Below are positions 62,601 to 64,000 of a stretch of 64,000 nucleotides of DNA, piece by piece. The stretch spans positions 1,417,025-1,481,024 of the forward strand of contig OZ025792.1 of NCBI GenBank assembly GCA_964019425.1. Reading direction: 5' to 3'. Position numbers and translations under genes: made by a program. Position 1 is the stretch's first letter, and each line of letters opens with the position of its first letter. The stretch is from Flectonema sp. DT1601. Its lineage: Eukaryota; Euglenozoa; Diplonemea; Diplonemida; Diplonemidae. Below the pieces are notes generated by a model that worked only from the letters and a program-made list of their open reading frames with translations, ran no database searches and was not told where the DNA came from.

Positions 62601-64000
62601 GCAAACCCGCAAACCCGCAAACCCGCAAACCCGCAAACCCGCAAACCCGCAAACCCGCAAACCCGCAAACCCGCAAACCCGCAAACCCGCAAACCCGCAA
62701 ACCCGCAAACCCGCAAACCCGCAAACCCGCAAACCCGCAAACCCGCAAACCCGCAAACCCGCAAACCCGCAAACCCGCAAACCCGCAAACCCGCAAACCC
62801 GCAAACCCGCAAACCCGCAAACCCGCAAACCCGCAAACCCGCAAACCCGCAAACCCGCAAACCCGCAAACCCGCAAACCCGCAAACCCGCAAACCCGCAA
62901 ACCCGCAAACCCGCAAACCCGCAAACCCGCAAACCCGCAAACCCGCAAACCCGCAAACCCGCAAACCCGCAAACCCGCAAACCCGCAAACCCGCAAACCC
63001 GCAAACCCGCAAACCCGCAAACCCGCAAACCCGCAAACCCGCAAACCCGCAAACCCGCAAACCCGCAAACCCGCAAACCCGCAAACCCGCAAACCCGCAA
63101 ACCCGCAAACCCGCAAACCCGCAAACCCGCAAACCCGCAAACCCGCAAACCCGCAAACCCGCAAACCCGCAAACCCGCAAACCCGCAAACCCGCAAACCC
63201 GCAAACCCGCAAACCCGCAAACCCGCAAACCCGCAAACCCGCAAACCCGCAAACCCGCAAACCCGCAAACCCGCAAACCCGCAAACCCGCAAACCCGCAA
63301 ACCCGCAAACCCGCAAACCCGCAAACCCGCAAACCCGCAAACCCGCAAACCCGCAAACCCGCAAACCCGCAAACCCGCAAACCCGCAAACCCGCAAACCC
63401 GCAAACCCGCAAACCCGCAAACCCGCAAACCCGCAAACCCGCAAACCCGCAAACCCGCAAACCCGCAAACCCGCAAACCCGCAAACCCGCAAACCCGCAA
63501 ACCCGCAAACCCGCAAACCCGCAAACCCGCAAACCCGCAAACCCGCAAACCCGCAAACCCGCAAACCCGCAAACCCGCAAACCCGCAAACCCGCAAACCC
63601 GCAAACCCGCAAACCCGCAAACCCGCAAACCCGCAAACCCGCAAACCCGCAAACCCGCAAACCCGCAAACCCGCAAACCCGCAAACCCGCAAACCCGCAA
63701 ACCCGCAAACCCGCAAACCCGCAAACCCGCAAACCCGCAAACCCGCAAACCCGCAAACCCGCAAACCCGCAAACCCGCAAACCCGCAAACCCGCAAACCC
63801 GCAAACCCGCAAACCCGCAAACCCGCAAACCCGCAAACCCGCAAACCCGCAAACCCGCAAACCCGCAAACCCGCAAACCCGCAAACCCGCAAACCCGCAA
63901 ACCCGCAAACCCGCAAACCCGCAAACCCGCAAACCCGCAAACCCGCAAACCCGCAAACCCGCAAACCCGCAAACCCGCAAACCCGCAAACCCGCAAACCC
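56641..64000. repeat. 7.3-kb array of the 8-bp unit CCCGCAAA, about 915 copies, runs off the window
   Basis: The first 60 bases contain a few irregular units (CCCCGCAAA); after about 56700 every unit looks identical to the window end. The minus strand is (TTTGCGGG)n, with G3 runs spaced by five bases, suited to G-quadruplex formation. All six frames are open because 8-mers cycle through three codon phases without a stop. C-rich plus strand at a right-hand position is the reverse of a capped right chromosome end. Confidence 0.95.

Noticed and set aside
56550-63996. Open frames of about 2,450-2,480 codons encoding an endless RVCGFAGL repeat
   Set aside because: They arise because the 8-bp unit contains no stop in any phase; all frames on both strands are open. 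There is no codon bias or domain.
56641-64000. A true right-hand telomere
   Set aside because: The C-rich strand is on plus, opposite to the orientation of a right chromosome end, and the window edge is not shown to be a contig end.

Overview
This window is eukaryotic nuclear DNA. A spliceosomal intron can be read in one gene, several proteins are eukaryote-specific, and TAA, TAG and TGA all serve as stops, so the code is standard. A receptor tyrosine kinase, a sperm-tail PG-rich (SHIPPO) repeat protein and a mitochondrial-looking pyruvate dehydrogenase suggest a flagellate-bearing protist, perhaps a unicellular relative of animals. That placement is inference; no marker gene here settles it.

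Positions 1-10.2 kb are compact host sequence. Five genes lie head to tail on the minus strand: a receptor tyrosine kinase (7411-9986, one 77-bp intron), an AN1 zinc finger/ubiquitin-like/NZF protein (6088-7158), a small coiled-coil protein with a CaaX-like end (5130-5486), a SHIPPO-repeat protein (3618-4757), and a bacterial-type homodimeric pyruvate dehydrogenase E1 with an N-terminal EF-hand (3090 to the left edge). Gaps are 0.25-0.6 kb. A possible divergent exon starts at 10201.

From about 10.3 to 53 kb the window is a stack of mobile elements. It holds two piggyBac elements with TTAA duplications, a Mutator-like TIR element, two TA-flanked MITEs of one family, a 28S rRNA fragment, a tRNA-derived SINE, a DNA transposon with an open 606-aa transposase and long TIRs, part of a Polinton/adintovirus-like element, and two tyrosine-recombinase retrotransposons of the VIPER/Ngaro type. 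Two related LINE-like families occur: 'L' (RT plus restriction-like endonuclease) and 'R' (short 5'-truncated copies). The second piggyBac (15108-38339) contains R1, which contains VIPER-like M, which contains VIPER-like P, which contains L1, which contains R3: six levels, giving a relative order of insertion.

The most unusual object is family L. After its coding region comes a tail of about 5.3 kb, mostly tandem arrays of hairpin-forming units, ending in a small hairpin whose stem covaries with the matching hairpin in family R. 5'-truncated copies at 15.5, 39.3 and 52.2 kb share this 3' end, so the arrays appear to be transcribed 3' UTR rather than an independent satellite.

From 53 kb to the end there is almost only tandem repeat: a 32-bp minisatellite (54.1-55.6 kb), a degenerate duplication, and a 7.3-kb array of an 8-bp unit (CCCGCAAA on the plus strand) that looks perfect by eye and runs off the right edge. 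A 20-copy block of the same unit lies at 51.5 kb. The unit looks telomere-like, but its strand orientation is wrong for a right-hand chromosome end.
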